Of a DNA stretch of 64,000 nt, positions 32,296 through 41,216 are shown piece after piece. The stretch is taken from positions 1,240,001 to 1,304,000 of the forward strand of contig CP017245.1 in NCBI GenBank assembly GCA_001765415.1, read 5' to 3'. A program made the translations under genes and the position numbers. The notes under the pieces are model-generated. The model did no database searches and was not told the origin of the DNA. It was given only the letters and a program-made list of their open reading frames with translations. The number at the start of each line of letters is the position of its first letter. Within the stretch, counting starts at the first letter, position 1. Origin of the DNA: Candidatus Melainabacteria bacterium MEL.A1. Lineage in GTDB: Bacteria; Cyanobacteriota; Vampirovibrionia; Gastranaerophilales; Gastranaerophilaceae.

Positions 32296-32328
32296 AAGAA
32301 AAAATCGTTGGGAACTTTCTCAACGATT
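32296..32328 (-). terminator. Intrinsic terminator of the 32411-32927 operon
   Basis: Minus strand AATCGTTG/CAACGATT stem with inner GAA/TTC, then TTTTTTC. The ~80 nt between it and the stop at 32411 hold a GC-richer stretch (GGCTGCCGAGATTTGGG) that could fold, but no known RNA family was recognised. Confidence 0.7.
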
Positions 32329-32410
32329 ATGTATTGTTAATATTTAAAATATCTGCTATCCCAAATCTCGGCAGCCTATTCTTAACTGCGGGGCGGACTT
32401 TTTTACTCTG

Positions 32411-32626
32411 TTATCGAGCAAGTCCTTCTTTGTGAAATTTCACAAGTTTTGCAAGATGCCATTCTCTTGCACTGATGTCATCTATTTTGTTTTGAATATC
32501 TTCAAGTTCAGCCAACAATGTCGTCAAGTCCTTGCGTTGTGGCTGTTGTGGTTGGGCGAAATGTTCTTCATCTTCGCACCAAAATAGAGGAAAACAGTTG
32601 TTTTCAAAAAGCTCTTTATTATTCAT
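32411..32626 (-). CDS. Small acidic protein, unknown
   Basis: A 71-residue protein: N-terminal NCFPLFWCEDEEHF with two cysteines, a Gln/Pro turn, then a predicted coiled coil LTTLLAELEDIQNKIDDISA. The start is at 32626 with RBS AAGGAG; a GTG 9 bp earlier is less likely. It follows the 32706 gene with a strong inter-cistron hairpin between. Not assigned to a family. Confidence 0.6.
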   Translation of the reverse strand: MNNKELFENNCFPLFWCEDEEHFAQPQQPQRKDLTTLLAELEDIQNKIDDISAREWHLAKLVKFHKEGLAR

Positions 32627-32644
32627 AAGATACACTCCTTCACT

Positions 32645-32685
32645 TTCGGCAAGAGTTATTTATCTCAAAAATAACTCTCACCGAA
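32645..32685 (-). promoter_or_regulatory. Long inter-cistron hairpin upstream of the 32411 gene
   Basis: TTCGG-ca-AGAGTTATT pairs with AATAACTCT-ca-CCGAA, a near-perfect 14-bp stem with a symmetrical internal loop. There is no T-run after it on the minus strand and the ribosome site follows within 12 nt, so an mRNA stability or translational control element is more likely than a terminator. Confidence 0.5.
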
Positions 32686-32705
32686 CAAATCTAAAAATCT
32701 TGTTT

Positions 32706-32927
32706 TTATGCTTTTTCTCTTTGATTTTGAACAATAAATGAATGAATCATATCTACTAAATCAAAGTTTCCATATTTGAAAGTATATGGTTGGTTAGCAT
32801 ATTCGCTATCGGCAATTTTTTGCAATTCCTGAACTTGTTTATAATCCATTGAATTAAAATTGAAGCTTGTCATTTCGCCGTAATCAAGCATCAAATCTTC
32901 CATATCCTGTAATTTTTTTTCATCCAT
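32706..32927 (-). CDS. Small acidic protein, unknown
   Basis: A 73-residue protein with no signal peptide. It is acidic at the N-terminus (DEKKLQDMEDLMLDYGE) with a central YANQPYTFKYGNFDLVDMIH region. RBS AAGGAG sits 8 bp before the ATG. First gene of a two-gene run with the 32411 protein. No family recognised. Confidence 0.6.
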   Translation of the reverse strand: MDEKKLQDMEDLMLDYGEMTSFNFNSMDYKQVQELQKIADSEYANQPYTFKYGNFDLVDMIHSFIVQNQREKA

Positions 32928-33097
32928 GAGTACACACTCCTTATAACTCTAGTAACAAATTATGTATCGGACAATTTTGGAAAAAACTTTAATGTTTTAA
33001 AGCAGTTTGTTACATATATTTACAAATCATCTATTTGAAGGTTTGACAATGCTAAAAAAATCATTAACATGTATTCAGGTAGAATAGAGGTAAATAT

Positions 33098-33655
33098 ATG
33101 GCTAATAATAACAACGGAATTTTATCCGGAATATATTCAGGATTAAGCTCAACATATTCTTTGTTGGCATCGCAGTATCCAAACGGTTTGACGCTGGAAA
33201 ACATTAGTGAGGCAAGAACTAAGACTTCTAACACAAAGGTTTTAAACCAATCATTTGCTTCATACTTGCAAACTAATTTTTCCAGTATTGATAAAAATGG
33301 TGATGGGATAATTACGTCAGAAGAAATGAATAATTTGTCGAATACCCTTTCAACACAAGGTTTGACAAAAGAGGAATTAACTCAATTATACGCATCTGGT
33401 TCAAGCGGATTATCTGATAGCACTATGACAAAAATTTTGGAACATTTTGATGAAATGGATACAAATCATGATGGAAGAATTACAAGTGCTGAAATTTCAG
33501 CTTATGACGTAAATTGTGCAAGAATGGAAGTTGAAGATGACTTTAATAACCGTAAAGCAACTGACATGTCAGTGTTTTATGGTGATAGTTCTGCTTCAAC
33601 CGACACATATAGCTTGTTGAGTTATAAATACAAATCAAATAAAACTTCATCTTAG
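33098..33655 (+). CDS. EF-hand calcium-binding protein
   Basis: A 185-residue protein with two clear EF-hands: DKNGDGIITSEE near residues 68-79 and DTNHDGRITSAE near 127-138. Each has the D-x-N-x-D-G loop and the closing glutamate. The N-terminus is Ser/Asn-rich without a signal peptide, and the C-terminus is Ser/Thr-rich. Calcium binding is predicted from the loops; the target is unknown. RBS is AGAGG. A strong terminator follows the stop. Confidence 0.85.
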   Translation: MANNNNGILSGIYSGLSSTYSLLASQYPNGLTLENISEARTKTSNTKVLNQSFASYLQTNFSSIDKNGDGIITSEEMNNLSNTLSTQGLTKEELTQLYASGSSGLSDSTMTKILEHFDEMDTNHDGRITSAEISAYDVNCARMEVEDDFNNRKATDMSVFYGDSSASTDTYSLLSYKYKSNKTSS

Positions 33656-33694
33656 AAATTTTTAATAAACTTAGTAACAATACATTTGGAAAGG

Positions 33695-33724
33695 AAATGA
33701 CTTCAAAAAGAAGTCATTTTTTTT
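33695..33724 (+). terminator. Intrinsic terminator after EF-hand gene
   Basis: AAATGACTTC/GAAGTCATTT perfect stem, 5-nt loop, then T8. Confidence 0.9.
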
Positions 33725-35723
33725 ATAAGTTTTGTTCAAAATATTGTAAAATAGTATCAAGTGCATCTTTTGCATCAATATTGTTTATTACACATCCGGA
33801 ATTATTTTCTTTAACTCTTTCTGCTGGCGCACCAATATCAAAACAAGCAACAGGCAACCCCATACTCATAGCCTCAGCAGTTGTGTATGAAAAGGTTTCA
33901 GGCCAAACCGAAGGAATAAAAACAATATCTATTTGCTCTTTTTCAATTAAATTAGATAAATTTGCAACTTTGTATTTACCCAAAACTTTTACATTTTTTA
34001 GATGTCTGCGGATAGAACCTTTAACATTTCCTAAAACTTTTATATTTAATTTTGGATATTGCGGAAGTAATTTGTCAATTTCTTTTATTATCAATGCACC
34101 CTTATCAATAGTTATTTTCCCTAGTATGCAGATGTTAATTTTGTCATGCTTTTCTATAGTAACTTTTCTTAATGGAGTTACAGAATGTGGAATAACAGAA
34201 ATTTTGTTTTCTGTGTTAGGACAAAAAGTCAATAGAATTTTTTTTGTCGAATTTGAAAAAACAATAATTTCGTCAACAATATCATTAAGAAAATTGAACC
34301 AATTTTTTTGCCATTCTTCAATATTGTCAATTGAAATAGGAAGTTTTTTGAATTGTTTAAAACAATTTTGACAAATTTTTGTATCAGTGCAGTAACAATA
34401 TTTATGCTCAGAATTAATCATTCTTATAGAAGGGCAGATGAATTGTAAATCGTGCGCTCTGAAAGAAATCTTTGTACCTATATCAGATTTAATTTTTTTA
34501 ATAAAATTTAATGTTTCATAAATATTTTTGTAAGTTGCGAGATTATTAACAACAATTAAATCTGGGATTAGTTGTTTAAGCATAACTTCAATATCAAATA
34601 AGCTATTTATAATAATTTTGTTTTTATACTCTTTATAATAATATGATATTGTAAAATTATTATTCCAACCATTTTGTATTCTGATAATCAAAGTTTCATT
34701 TTTTAATTCATTAATTTTGTTAAAAGTGTACGTTTCTGTACCACCGCCACATATGTGATCGAACCAGATTTCTGTAGTTTTTGCAACTGCATTTATGTAT
34801 AACAATTCTGCCCAAAAACGAATAGATAAGTATTTTCCATCTTTCAACAAATTTTTTATACTTTTTGAATAATTAGGATATCTTTTTTTCAAAATTTTCA
34901 AATGACTTTTTAATAAATCTTGTTTTTCTTTATTATTGAAGCTTCCACCATGTTTGTGCCATACAAATAAATTTGGAGCAATTGTATTAATATAACCTCT
35001 TTTTATTGCCCTTTGACACCAATCATTTTCTTCTGCATAACCTTTTTCAAAAATTTCATCCAACCCTCCAATTTCTTTAATAGTCTTTTTATTCATTGCC
35101 ATACAAAAGCCTACACCTGTTGGAAATTTTAGGCTTCCTGCAGGTAAATTTATATTTTGAATTTTATTGTTAACCTGCTCTAAATCTTCATTAAAGTCAT
35201 TATCAAAATTGTTTTGTGGTAATGAAAATATAGTTGCAGCGTTGCTAAAAGGAGTTACACTTGCAACTTTGTCATTTTTAATAATTGGTTCTAAAAGTCT
35301 GCTTGTCCAATTTTTAGGCACAATAACATCTGAATTTAAAATTATAACATTTTCTTTTGCCAAACTCAGCCCTTTATTTATTGTTTTTACAAAACCTAAA
35401 TTTTCTTCATTATTAACCAATAACATTTTGGAGCCAAATATTTCTTGATAACTATTTAATAAAGGCAAAACTCTTAAATCGGAAGATTTGTCATTTATTA
35501 CAATAAGTCTATAATTCAAATCTGTGTTGCTTTTAATTCCGTCAAAAAGGTTTGTTAAATAATCATAACCGTTATAAATCGGAATAATAATATCAACTTT
35601 ATTTTCTAAATTAATAGTGGCTTTATAGCTAAATAGTTCTTGCAAATTATACGTGTTTTTTGTCGTATTTTCTTTATGACAAATTTTGGTGATTATTTTA
35701 TCAAGAATTTTGCTTAAACTCAT
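33723..35723 (-). CDS. Two-domain glycosyltransferase (GT2 plus GT4-like)
   Basis: A 666-residue probable surface-glycan enzyme. Residues about 38-310 are a GT2 domain (DIIIPIYNGYDYLTNLF, VINDKSSD, ILNSDVIVPKNW, GYAEENDWCQRAIKRGY). Residues about 320-660 are a GT-B domain of the GT4 type (ICILGKITIDKGA, VFIPSVWPETFSYTTAEAMS, GLPVACFDIG). A cysteine cluster (CYCTDTKICQNCF) sits between. Two active sites in one chain would add two sugars in sequence. It is alone, between the EF-hand gene and the uvrA-like gene, and overlaps only the T-run of the preceding terminator. Confidence 0.88.
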   Translation of the reverse strand: MSLSKILDKIITKICHKENTTKNTYNLQELFSYKATINLENKVDIIIPIYNGYDYLTNLFDGIKSNTDLNYRLIVINDKSSDLRVLPLLNSYQEIFGSKMLLVNNEENLGFVKTINKGLSLAKENVIILNSDVIVPKNWTSRLLEPIIKNDKVASVTPFSNAATIFSLPQNNFDNDFNEDLEQVNNKIQNINLPAGSLKFPTGVGFCMAMNKKTIKEIGGLDEIFEKGYAEENDWCQRAIKRGYINTIAPNLFVWHKHGGSFNNKEKQDLLKSHLKILKKRYPNYSKSIKNLLKDGKYLSIRFWAELLYINAVAKTTEIWFDHICGGGTETYTFNKINELKNETLIIRIQNGWNNNFTISYYYKEYKNKIIINSLFDIEVMLKQLIPDLIVVNNLATYKNIYETLNFIKKIKSDIGTKISFRAHDLQFICPSIRMINSEHKYCYCTDTKICQNCFKQFKKLPISIDNIEEWQKNWFNFLNDIVDEIIVFSNSTKKILLTFCPNTENKISVIPHSVTPLRKVTIEKHDKINICILGKITIDKGALIIKEIDKLLPQYPKLNIKVLGNVKGSIRRHLKNVKVLGKYKVANLSNLIEKEQIDIVFIPSVWPETFSYTTAEAMSMGLPVACFDIGAPAERVKENNSGCVINNIDAKDALDTILQYFEQNL

Positions 35724-35837
35724 TTATTATTCCTTTTGTAGAAATTAACAATATCAAATATTATATGGGTATTGTATCATGAATAAAATTTTAAATTTTT
35801 AGTTTATAATTAAAACAGAGAAAATCGTAGGTGGTTT

Positions 35838-38300
35838 ATGGTTGATAAAATTAAAGTTCGTGGAGCAAGAGTTCATAACCTAAAAAATATAAATGTTGAT
35901 ATACCTTTAAATAAAATTGTTGGTATTGCTGGGGTTTCCGGTTCCGGCAAGTCTTCTCTTGCGCTTGGAGTTTTATATTCGGAAGGTTCAAGGAGATATT
36001 TGGAAGCTCTTTCAACCTACACAAGACGAAGAATGACACAGGCAGAAAAAGCTCTTGTTGATGAGGTTTTATATGTTCCTGCCGCTCTTGCATTACACCA
36101 AAGACCGTCTGTCCCTGGAGTTAGAAGTACATTTGGAACCGGAACGGAACTTTTAAATAGTTTAAGGCTTATGTTTTCTAGGCTTGCAAACCACAAATGT
36201 CCAAATGGACATTATGTGGAACCGACACTTGCGGTTGCCGCTGAACAGGAAATTGTTTGTCCTGTTTGCGGAACGCATTTTTTAGCTCCATCAGCAGAAG
36301 AATTAGCTTTTAATAGTCAAGGTGCTTGTAAAACTTGTAGTGGGACAGGAATTGTCAGAACAGTCGATAAATCAACTCTTGTTCCTGACGAAAATCTTAC
36401 GATTGACGATGGGGCAGTTGCTCCGTGGGGAACTTTGATGTGGTCGCTTATGACTGACGTTTGTCGTGAAATGGGCGTACGAACTAATGTTCCGTTCAAG
36501 GATTTGAGTGAAAAAGAAAAAGATATTGTTTATAACGGCCCTGCAGAAAAGAAACATATTTTTTATAAAGCGAAAAATACAAATCAAGCCGGAGAACTTG
36601 ATTTTACATATTATAATGCAGTTTATACAGTAGAAAATGCGCTTTCAAAAGTAAAAGATGAAAAAAGTATGAAGCGTGTTGAAAAATTTCTTAAACAAGG
36701 TGTTTGCCCTGATTGCAAAGGGACTCGTTTGTCACAAAAAGCAAGAGAGCCAATGATTATGGGGATAACTTTGGATAAGGCTTGCCAGATGACATTGTCA
36801 GAGCTTGTAGGTTGGGTTGCGAAAGTTCCTAGTTCGTTACCTAAAGAAATGCGACCTATGGCAGAAAGTATTTGTGCTTCTTTTCAAACTGTTGCGAAAC
36901 GTTTGATGGATTTAGGATTGGGCTATTTGACACTTGATAGAGCGGCATCAACTCTTTCGACTGGGGAAAGACAAAGAATGCAATTGGCAAGAGCGGTGCG
37001 CAACCGTACAACAGGGGTTTTGTATGTCCTTGACGAGCCGTCAATCGGTTTACATCCTGCAAATATTATTGGTTTGCAAGGTGTAATTCAGGATTTGATT
37101 GCGGATGGAAATTCTGTAATCTTGGTAGATCATGATACTCAAATTTTGAAAACATCTGATTGGATTGTTGAAATGGGGCCTCAAGCCGGAGCTAATGGCG
37201 GATATGTTATTGCAGAAGGTAGTGTGAAGGATATTGAAAATAATGAAAAATCTGTAATTGGTAAATTTTTATCAGGTGAAGAAAACACAGTCACAAGAAA
37301 TCAAAGCTCCAAAGAACAGTTGTTTGAATTTGGCAAAATTTATATGGAAACAGAAAAAATTCACACTGTAAAACCTTTGAAAGTTGAAATTCCTAAAGGT
37401 AAATTAACTGTTATAACAGGTGTTTCCGGTTCCGGAAAAACTACAATGGTTTTGGAAAGTCTTGTTCCGGCGTTGGAAAAATTTATAAATGGAGAAAAAT
37501 TACCAGAACATGTTACAGAGATTAAGGCTGAAAAAATTAAACAGGTTAAGTTAATTGATGCGACACCAATTGGGATTAATGTTCGTTCGACTGTTGCGAC
37601 ATATGCAAATATTCATGATGAGTTGAGAAAAGTTTTTGCAAAATCTGAAAAAGCAAAAGAATTGGGCTATAAAGCGGGAGATTTCTCGTATAATACAGGA
37701 AAATTGCGTTGTGAAACTTGCGATGGAACCGGTGTAATAAATTTAGATGTCCAATTTTTGCCTGATGTAGAAATCCCTTGTCCGGAATGTGGCGGTTCAA
37801 GATATTCTAAAGTTGCAGAAAATATTAAGTATGAAAACTATTCGTTACCGAAATTGATGGAAATGGATGTAAATACGGCACTTGAGGCATGTCATAATTT
37901 GAAAGTGGTTCAGCAAAGATTGCAGGTTTTGCAGGATTTAGGTTTAGGTTATTTAACTCTTGGGGAAGCAACACCGAGTTTGTCAGGTGGTGAGGCACAG
38001 AGATTGAAACTGGCAAGTGAGATGCGAAAATCACAATCAAATTCTGTATTTGTTTTTGATGAACCTACAATAGGCTTACATCCGTTGGATGTACAGACAC
38101 TTTTGAAGGTTTTTCAAACTTTGATAGATAATGGGGCGACTGTTATTGTAATTGAACATGATTTGGATGTAATAAAAAATGCAGATTATATTGTGGATAT
38201 GGGACCAGAAGGAGGAGAGGCCGGAGGTGAAATTATATTTACCGGAACTCCTAAAGATTTAAAAAACTGCAAAACATCCAAAACTGCAAAGTTTTTATAA
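35838..38300 (+). CDS. uvrA: Short UvrA-type excinuclease ATPase (UvrA2-like)
   Basis: An 820-residue UvrA homologue with two ABC modules: Walker A GVSGSGKSS (about 33-41) and GVSGSGKTT (about 530-538), signatures STGERQRMQLARA and SLSGGEAQRLKLAS, and CxxC zinc modules (CPVC, CKTCSGTG, CPDCKGTR, CETCDGTG, CPECGGSR). Canonical UvrA has about 940 residues. Here the stretch between the first Walker A and the zinc module is short and the UvrB-binding region is not recognisable. Such UvrA2 proteins may act in damage tolerance or drug resistance rather than normal excision repair. RBS is AGGTGG. Monocistronic. Confidence 0.85.
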   Translation: MVDKIKVRGARVHNLKNINVDIPLNKIVGIAGVSGSGKSSLALGVLYSEGSRRYLEALSTYTRRRMTQAEKALVDEVLYVPAALALHQRPSVPGVRSTFGTGTELLNSLRLMFSRLANHKCPNGHYVEPTLAVAAEQEIVCPVCGTHFLAPSAEELAFNSQGACKTCSGTGIVRTVDKSTLVPDENLTIDDGAVAPWGTLMWSLMTDVCREMGVRTNVPFKDLSEKEKDIVYNGPAEKKHIFYKAKNTNQAGELDFTYYNAVYTVENALSKVKDEKSMKRVEKFLKQGVCPDCKGTRLSQKAREPMIMGITLDKACQMTLSELVGWVAKVPSSLPKEMRPMAESICASFQTVAKRLMDLGLGYLTLDRAASTLSTGERQRMQLARAVRNRTTGVLYVLDEPSIGLHPANIIGLQGVIQDLIADGNSVILVDHDTQILKTSDWIVEMGPQAGANGGYVIAEGSVKDIENNEKSVIGKFLSGEENTVTRNQSSKEQLFEFGKIYMETEKIHTVKPLKVEIPKGKLTVITGVSGSGKTTMVLESLVPALEKFINGEKLPEHVTEIKAEKIKQVKLIDATPIGINVRSTVATYANIHDELRKVFAKSEKAKELGYKAGDFSYNTGKLRCETCDGTGVINLDVQFLPDVEIPCPECGGSRYSKVAENIKYENYSLPKLMEMDVNTALEACHNLKVVQQRLQVLQDLGLGYLTLGEATPSLSGGEAQRLKLASEMRKSQSNSVFVFDEPTIGLHPLDVQTLLKVFQTLIDNGATVIVIEHDLDVIKNADYIVDMGPEGGEAGGEIIFTGTPKDLKNCKTSKTAKFL

Positions 38301-38304
38301 AAAC

Positions 38305-38345
38305 AAAACTGCCCAATTCATAAACTATAGAATTGGACAGTTTTT
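38305..38345. terminator. Bidirectional terminator between uvrA-like gene and rpsR
   Basis: AAAACTG-c-CCAATTC/GAATTGG-a-CAGTTTT stem with an A-run before and a T-run after; it serves both convergent transcripts. Confidence 0.9.
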
Positions 38346-38365
38346 GTAGTATCTTGCAATATTGA

Positions 38366-38599
38366 TTAGTCAAAAACGTAATCAATGATAGCAGCTTCTC
38401 TAGCACGTTTAATTGCAGTTGCAATCATTCTTTGGTGCTTAGCGCAGTTACCTGTAATACGGCGAGGAATAATTTTTCCTGCTTCTGTCAAGTATCTTCT
38501 TAATTTTGCTGCATCTTTGTAATCAATTGCTTCAACTTTGTCTGCACAAAGTGAACAATTTTTACGTTTTTTCTTGTCATCGTTATTTTGTCTTGCCAT
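38366..38599 (-). CDS. rpsR: 30S ribosomal protein S18
   Basis: A 77-residue S18, which binds beside S6 on the 30S platform. Diagnostic are [30 protein letters not shown] and [20 protein letters not shown]. The CxxC pair is retained. Last gene of the rpsF-ssb-rpsR cluster; the 104 bp upstream of it hold a short TCATCTTCGGACTC-type repeat-like stretch. Confidence 0.97.
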   Translation of the reverse strand: MARQNNDDKKKRKNCSLCADKVEAIDYKDAAKLRRYLTEAGKIIPRRITGNCAKHQRMIATAIKRAREAAIIDYVFD

Positions 38600-38703
38600 T
38601 TCTCGAATTAGCCTTTCTAGCCTTTTTTATTTTATACTACACTTTTTTATTTCGTCATCTTCGGACTCAAATAGCTATTGTCCTCAGAATGACAAAATGT
38701 TCT

Positions 38704-39111
38704 TTAGAACGGAATTTCGTCTTCGTTAATCAATTCATTAGACATATCATCTGATTCAAATTTAACGATTTCTTCTGTTCCGAATTTTTGGTTTGAAGGA
38801 GCAGAAGAGCCACCGCCTTCGCCCATTCTCTCAACCGTATTGGCATCAATCTCGTAAATTCTTCTTTCTGCACCATCATCAGTTTTTGATACTGCAACTT
38901 GAAGTCTGCCTTCAACAAGAACTCTATCGCCTTTAGTCAAAGATGATACAGTTTCATCCAACGCTTGCCTTCTTGAAAGAACTCTTACAAGAGTTTCTTC
39001 TCTTTCGCCAATATTAAGAACAAATGCAGATACCGCAATATTGTTTTGGGTAAAACGTTTTTCCGGCGCTCTGTAAACTGTTCCTGTTACTACTGCTTTT
39101 GAAAATGCCAT
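38704..39111 (-). CDS. ssb: Single-stranded DNA-binding protein
   Basis: A 135-residue SSB. The OB-fold covers about 1-100 (AVVTGTVYRAPEKRF, VRVLSRRQALDETVSSL, GDRVLVEGRLQVA). A short Ser/Gly linker and an acidic tail ending NEDEIPF follow; this tip recruits repair and replication partners. It lies between rpsF and rpsR as in most bacteria. Confidence 0.96.
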   Translation of the reverse strand: MAFSKAVVTGTVYRAPEKRFTQNNIAVSAFVLNIGEREETLVRVLSRRQALDETVSSLTKGDRVLVEGRLQVAVSKTDDGAERRIYEIDANTVERMGEGGGSSAPSNQKFGTEEIVKFESDDMSNELINEDEIPF

Positions 39112-39162
39112 TTTTCTTTCTTTCTTTTTAAAATTGTTGGGGAAAATATCCCCAACCTACGC

Positions 39163-39459
39163 TTATGCACTAACTTTTGAAGATTCTAAGAACATAGTTC
39201 TTAAAACATTGTCGTTCAATTTCAATTGTCTTCTAAATTCAGCTACTTTTTCAGCAGGCAAGCTTAATTCTGTAGTAACAAAAAATCCATCTCTGAAGTT
39301 TTCGATTTCATAAGCTAATTTTTTTCTGCCAGTTTTGTCTGTAGATTCAACTTTTCCGCCGAAATCAACAACAACTTTATTCAAAGTTTCAACTGCTTTT
39401 TCAACTTCTTCTGCATCCAAATTTGGTTTGAATATAGTTAATAATTCGTAAGTTTTCAT
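39163..39459 (-). CDS. rpsF: 30S ribosomal protein S6
   Basis: A 98-residue S6 (MKTYELLTIFKPNLDAEEV, KLAYEIENFRDGFFV, LKLNDNVLRTMFL). RBS is GGAGAAAAT. First gene of the rpsF-ssb-rpsR operon. Confidence 0.97.
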   Translation of the reverse strand: MKTYELLTIFKPNLDAEEVEKAVETLNKVVVDFGGKVESTDKTGRKKLAYEIENFRDGFFVTTELSLPAEKVAEFRRQLKLNDNVLRTMFLESSKVSA

Positions 39460-39516
39460 GTTTAATTTTCTCCTATTCTAGTGTATAAGTTTATAATATC
39501 ATGGAAATACGGGATT

Positions 39517-40365
39517 TTACAAGATATAATCTGCAAAAAAGCTATAGTTAGCCGAGCCGATTAAGAAAATATCTTGGTCTTTATCATCCACAGAACCTTG
39601 CCATTCAATGAATACAGGGCCTCCAAGAAGGTTAACTTTAACTTTGTTTTCTGTTAAGTTATTTAAAACACATGCAACAACGCTTGCACAAGCTCCTGTC
39701 CCACATGCTAATGTAATTCCGCAACCACGTTCAAATACACGCATATCAATTTCCATGCGAGATTTTACTCTTACAAACTCCGTATTTGTTTTTTCTGGAA
39801 AAAATTCGTGTTTTTCAATAACAGGGCCGTAAGTTTGGGCAAGTTTCATCGGATCTTCGTCTGTAATAATTACACAGTGCGGATTTCCCATAGAAACAGG
39901 GGTAATTTCAAATTCTCTGTCAAGGGCAGTAAGTTTCTTTTCTCCATTTTCGCTCCAAAACGGGATTTTTTTGTTTTCTAAAATCGGTTTTCCCATATTT
40001 ACCTTAATTAATCCGTTATCAAGAAGTTCAGGTTTGATAATTCCTGCAAGTGTTTCAACACTAAATGATTTTTTGTCAACTAGTTTGTTGTCAATACAAT
40101 ATTTTGCAAAACACCTCATTCCGTTTCCACACATTTGAGCGGTAGAACCGTCTGAATTATAGAAATACCAACTGATATCTGCCTCTTTGTTTTCAGGGTT
40201 AAGTTTCGGGATAATCATTCCATCTGCACCGACTCCAAAATTTCTATTGCAAACTTTTTTGGCAAGTTCGCTCATTTTTAATCCGGTTTTTTCGTATTCG
40301 GGGTAATCAATTATTACAAAGTCGTTTCCACAGCCTTGCATTTTTGTTAGTTTAATTGTTTTCAT
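39517..40365 (-). CDS. dapF: Diaminopimelate epimerase
   Basis: Converts LL- to meso-diaminopimelate for lysine and peptidoglycan synthesis. The 282 residues show both catalytic cysteines: MCGNGMRCFAKY and LACGTGACASVVA, plus KMQGCGNDFVIIDY at the start and VSMGNPHCVIIT. RBS is AAAGGAT. It stands between rpsF and the NudC-like gene with separate promoters. Confidence 0.97.
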   Translation of the reverse strand: MKTIKLTKMQGCGNDFVIIDYPEYEKTGLKMSELAKKVCNRNFGVGADGMIIPKLNPENKEADISWYFYNSDGSTAQMCGNGMRCFAKYCIDNKLVDKKSFSVETLAGIIKPELLDNGLIKVNMGKPILENKKIPFWSENGEKKLTALDREFEITPVSMGNPHCVIITDEDPMKLAQTYGPVIEKHEFFPEKTNTEFVRVKSRMEIDMRVFERGCGITLACGTGACASVVACVLNNLTENKVKVNLLGGPVFIEWQGSVDDKDQDIFLIGSANYSFFADYIL

Positions 40366-40388
40366 GTTTAAAATCCTTTCAGAATAGT

Positions 40389-40898
40389 TTAATTATAGCA
40401 TGATTGAATTTTTTCAATTGCCAAATTATAAAATTTTTCTGCCAAACTGCCTTTATAAATTGCCTCTTTAGATTTTTCGATTGTAAACCAGTTTGCTGCA
40501 TCAACTTCGGTTGTGAGTGAATAGTTTTCGTTTTTTGCTCTGACAATAAAATTGCAAATAAGCGTATTTGATTTTTCATAATAACTTGATGCGTTGAACT
40601 TAAAATCTATTACATCCAATCCGACTTCTTCCTTAATTTCTCTAATAAGAGCATGTTCAAGGTTTTCGCCTTTATTTACATAGCCGGCAACGAGAATATT
40701 TTTTGGTCTACCGTATTGTTGGATTAATAAAATCTTAGAAAAATCAGGATTGCAGATGACTGCACTAACTGCGACATTGTACATTGGAAATTTGAACTCG
40801 TCACAATTTTCGCAATAAGCAACCATCCCTTCACTTATTCCACAATTTATACACTCTTTTTCGGTTAATTTGTTTCCGCATTTATTACAATATTCCAT
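40389..40898 (-). CDS. Nudix hydrolase with zinc ribbon, NudC-like
   Basis: A 169-residue enzyme. The N-terminal zinc ribbon has CxxC pairs (CNKCGNK, CINCG, CENCDEF), and the Nudix box runs GYVNKGENLEHALIREIKEEVGL (split by motif) with the REIKEEVG core. This combination is typical of NudC NADH pyrophosphatase and mRNA de-NADding enzymes, though the protein is shorter than E. coli NudC (257) because the N-terminal domain is missing. The start is at 40898 with a -10 6 nt upstream and no RBS. Confidence 0.85.
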   Translation of the reverse strand: MEYCNKCGNKLTEKECINCGISEGMVAYCENCDEFKFPMYNVAVSAVICNPDFSKILLIQQYGRPKNILVAGYVNKGENLEHALIREIKEEVGLDVIDFKFNASSYYEKSNTLICNFIVRAKNENYSLTTEVDAANWFTIEKSKEAIYKGSLAEKFYNLAIEKIQSCYN

Positions 40899-40904
40899 AC
40901 AAAT

Positions 40905-40910
40905 ATTATA
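40905..40910 (-). promoter_or_regulatory. -10 of NudC-like gene, predicted leaderless
   Basis: TATAAT on the minus strand, six bases (ATTTGT), then the ATG at 40898. Confidence 0.5.
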
Positions 40911-40926
40911 AATCAAAAAAGATTAA

Positions 40927-41142
40927 TCAATTTAATGTAAAAAACAATCCATTTTCTTCAAATTCTGCGGTATAGCCTAGAGTTTTGACAAATTCTTTTA
41001 TAAATTCAATAATTTGCGGGGATGTGTGTTCAAGGTTAAAATATTGTCCGCCACAAGCATCATGAAAGTGTACGTATTCACCGAATTTTTCATTAACGGC
41101 GTTTTTAATTTTTATTACATTCGAAAAATCAATTGTTGTCAT
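40927..41142 (-). CDS. Small unknown protein
   Basis: A 71-residue protein with a compact pattern: FGEYVHFHDACGGQYFNLEH with two histidines and a cysteine, then IIEFIKEFVKTLG and a closing strand. It could bind a metal, but this is a guess. Leaderless-type promoter. It lies 28 bp before the NudC-like gene on the same strand. Confidence 0.6.
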   Translation of the reverse strand: MTTIDFSNVIKIKNAVNEKFGEYVHFHDACGGQYFNLEHTSPQIIEFIKEFVKTLGYTAEFEENGLFFTLN

Positions 41143-41148
41143 AGGTGA

Positions 41149-41154
41149 ATTATA
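41149..41154 (-). promoter_or_regulatory. -10 of small unknown gene, predicted leaderless
   Basis: TATAAT (minus strand), six bases (TCACCT), then the ATG at 41142. Confidence 0.5.
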
Positions 41155-41216
41155 TTATAAAATCTAAAAATTACGCAAAAATTTTTATTTACAGGTTTTA
41201 GATTAGCATACGTATT

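Noticed and set aside
32329..32410. GC-richer stretch possibly a known RNA (6S or SRP RNA)
   Set aside because: No conserved 6S bubble or SRP tetraloop motif could be found; left as a 3' region before a terminator.
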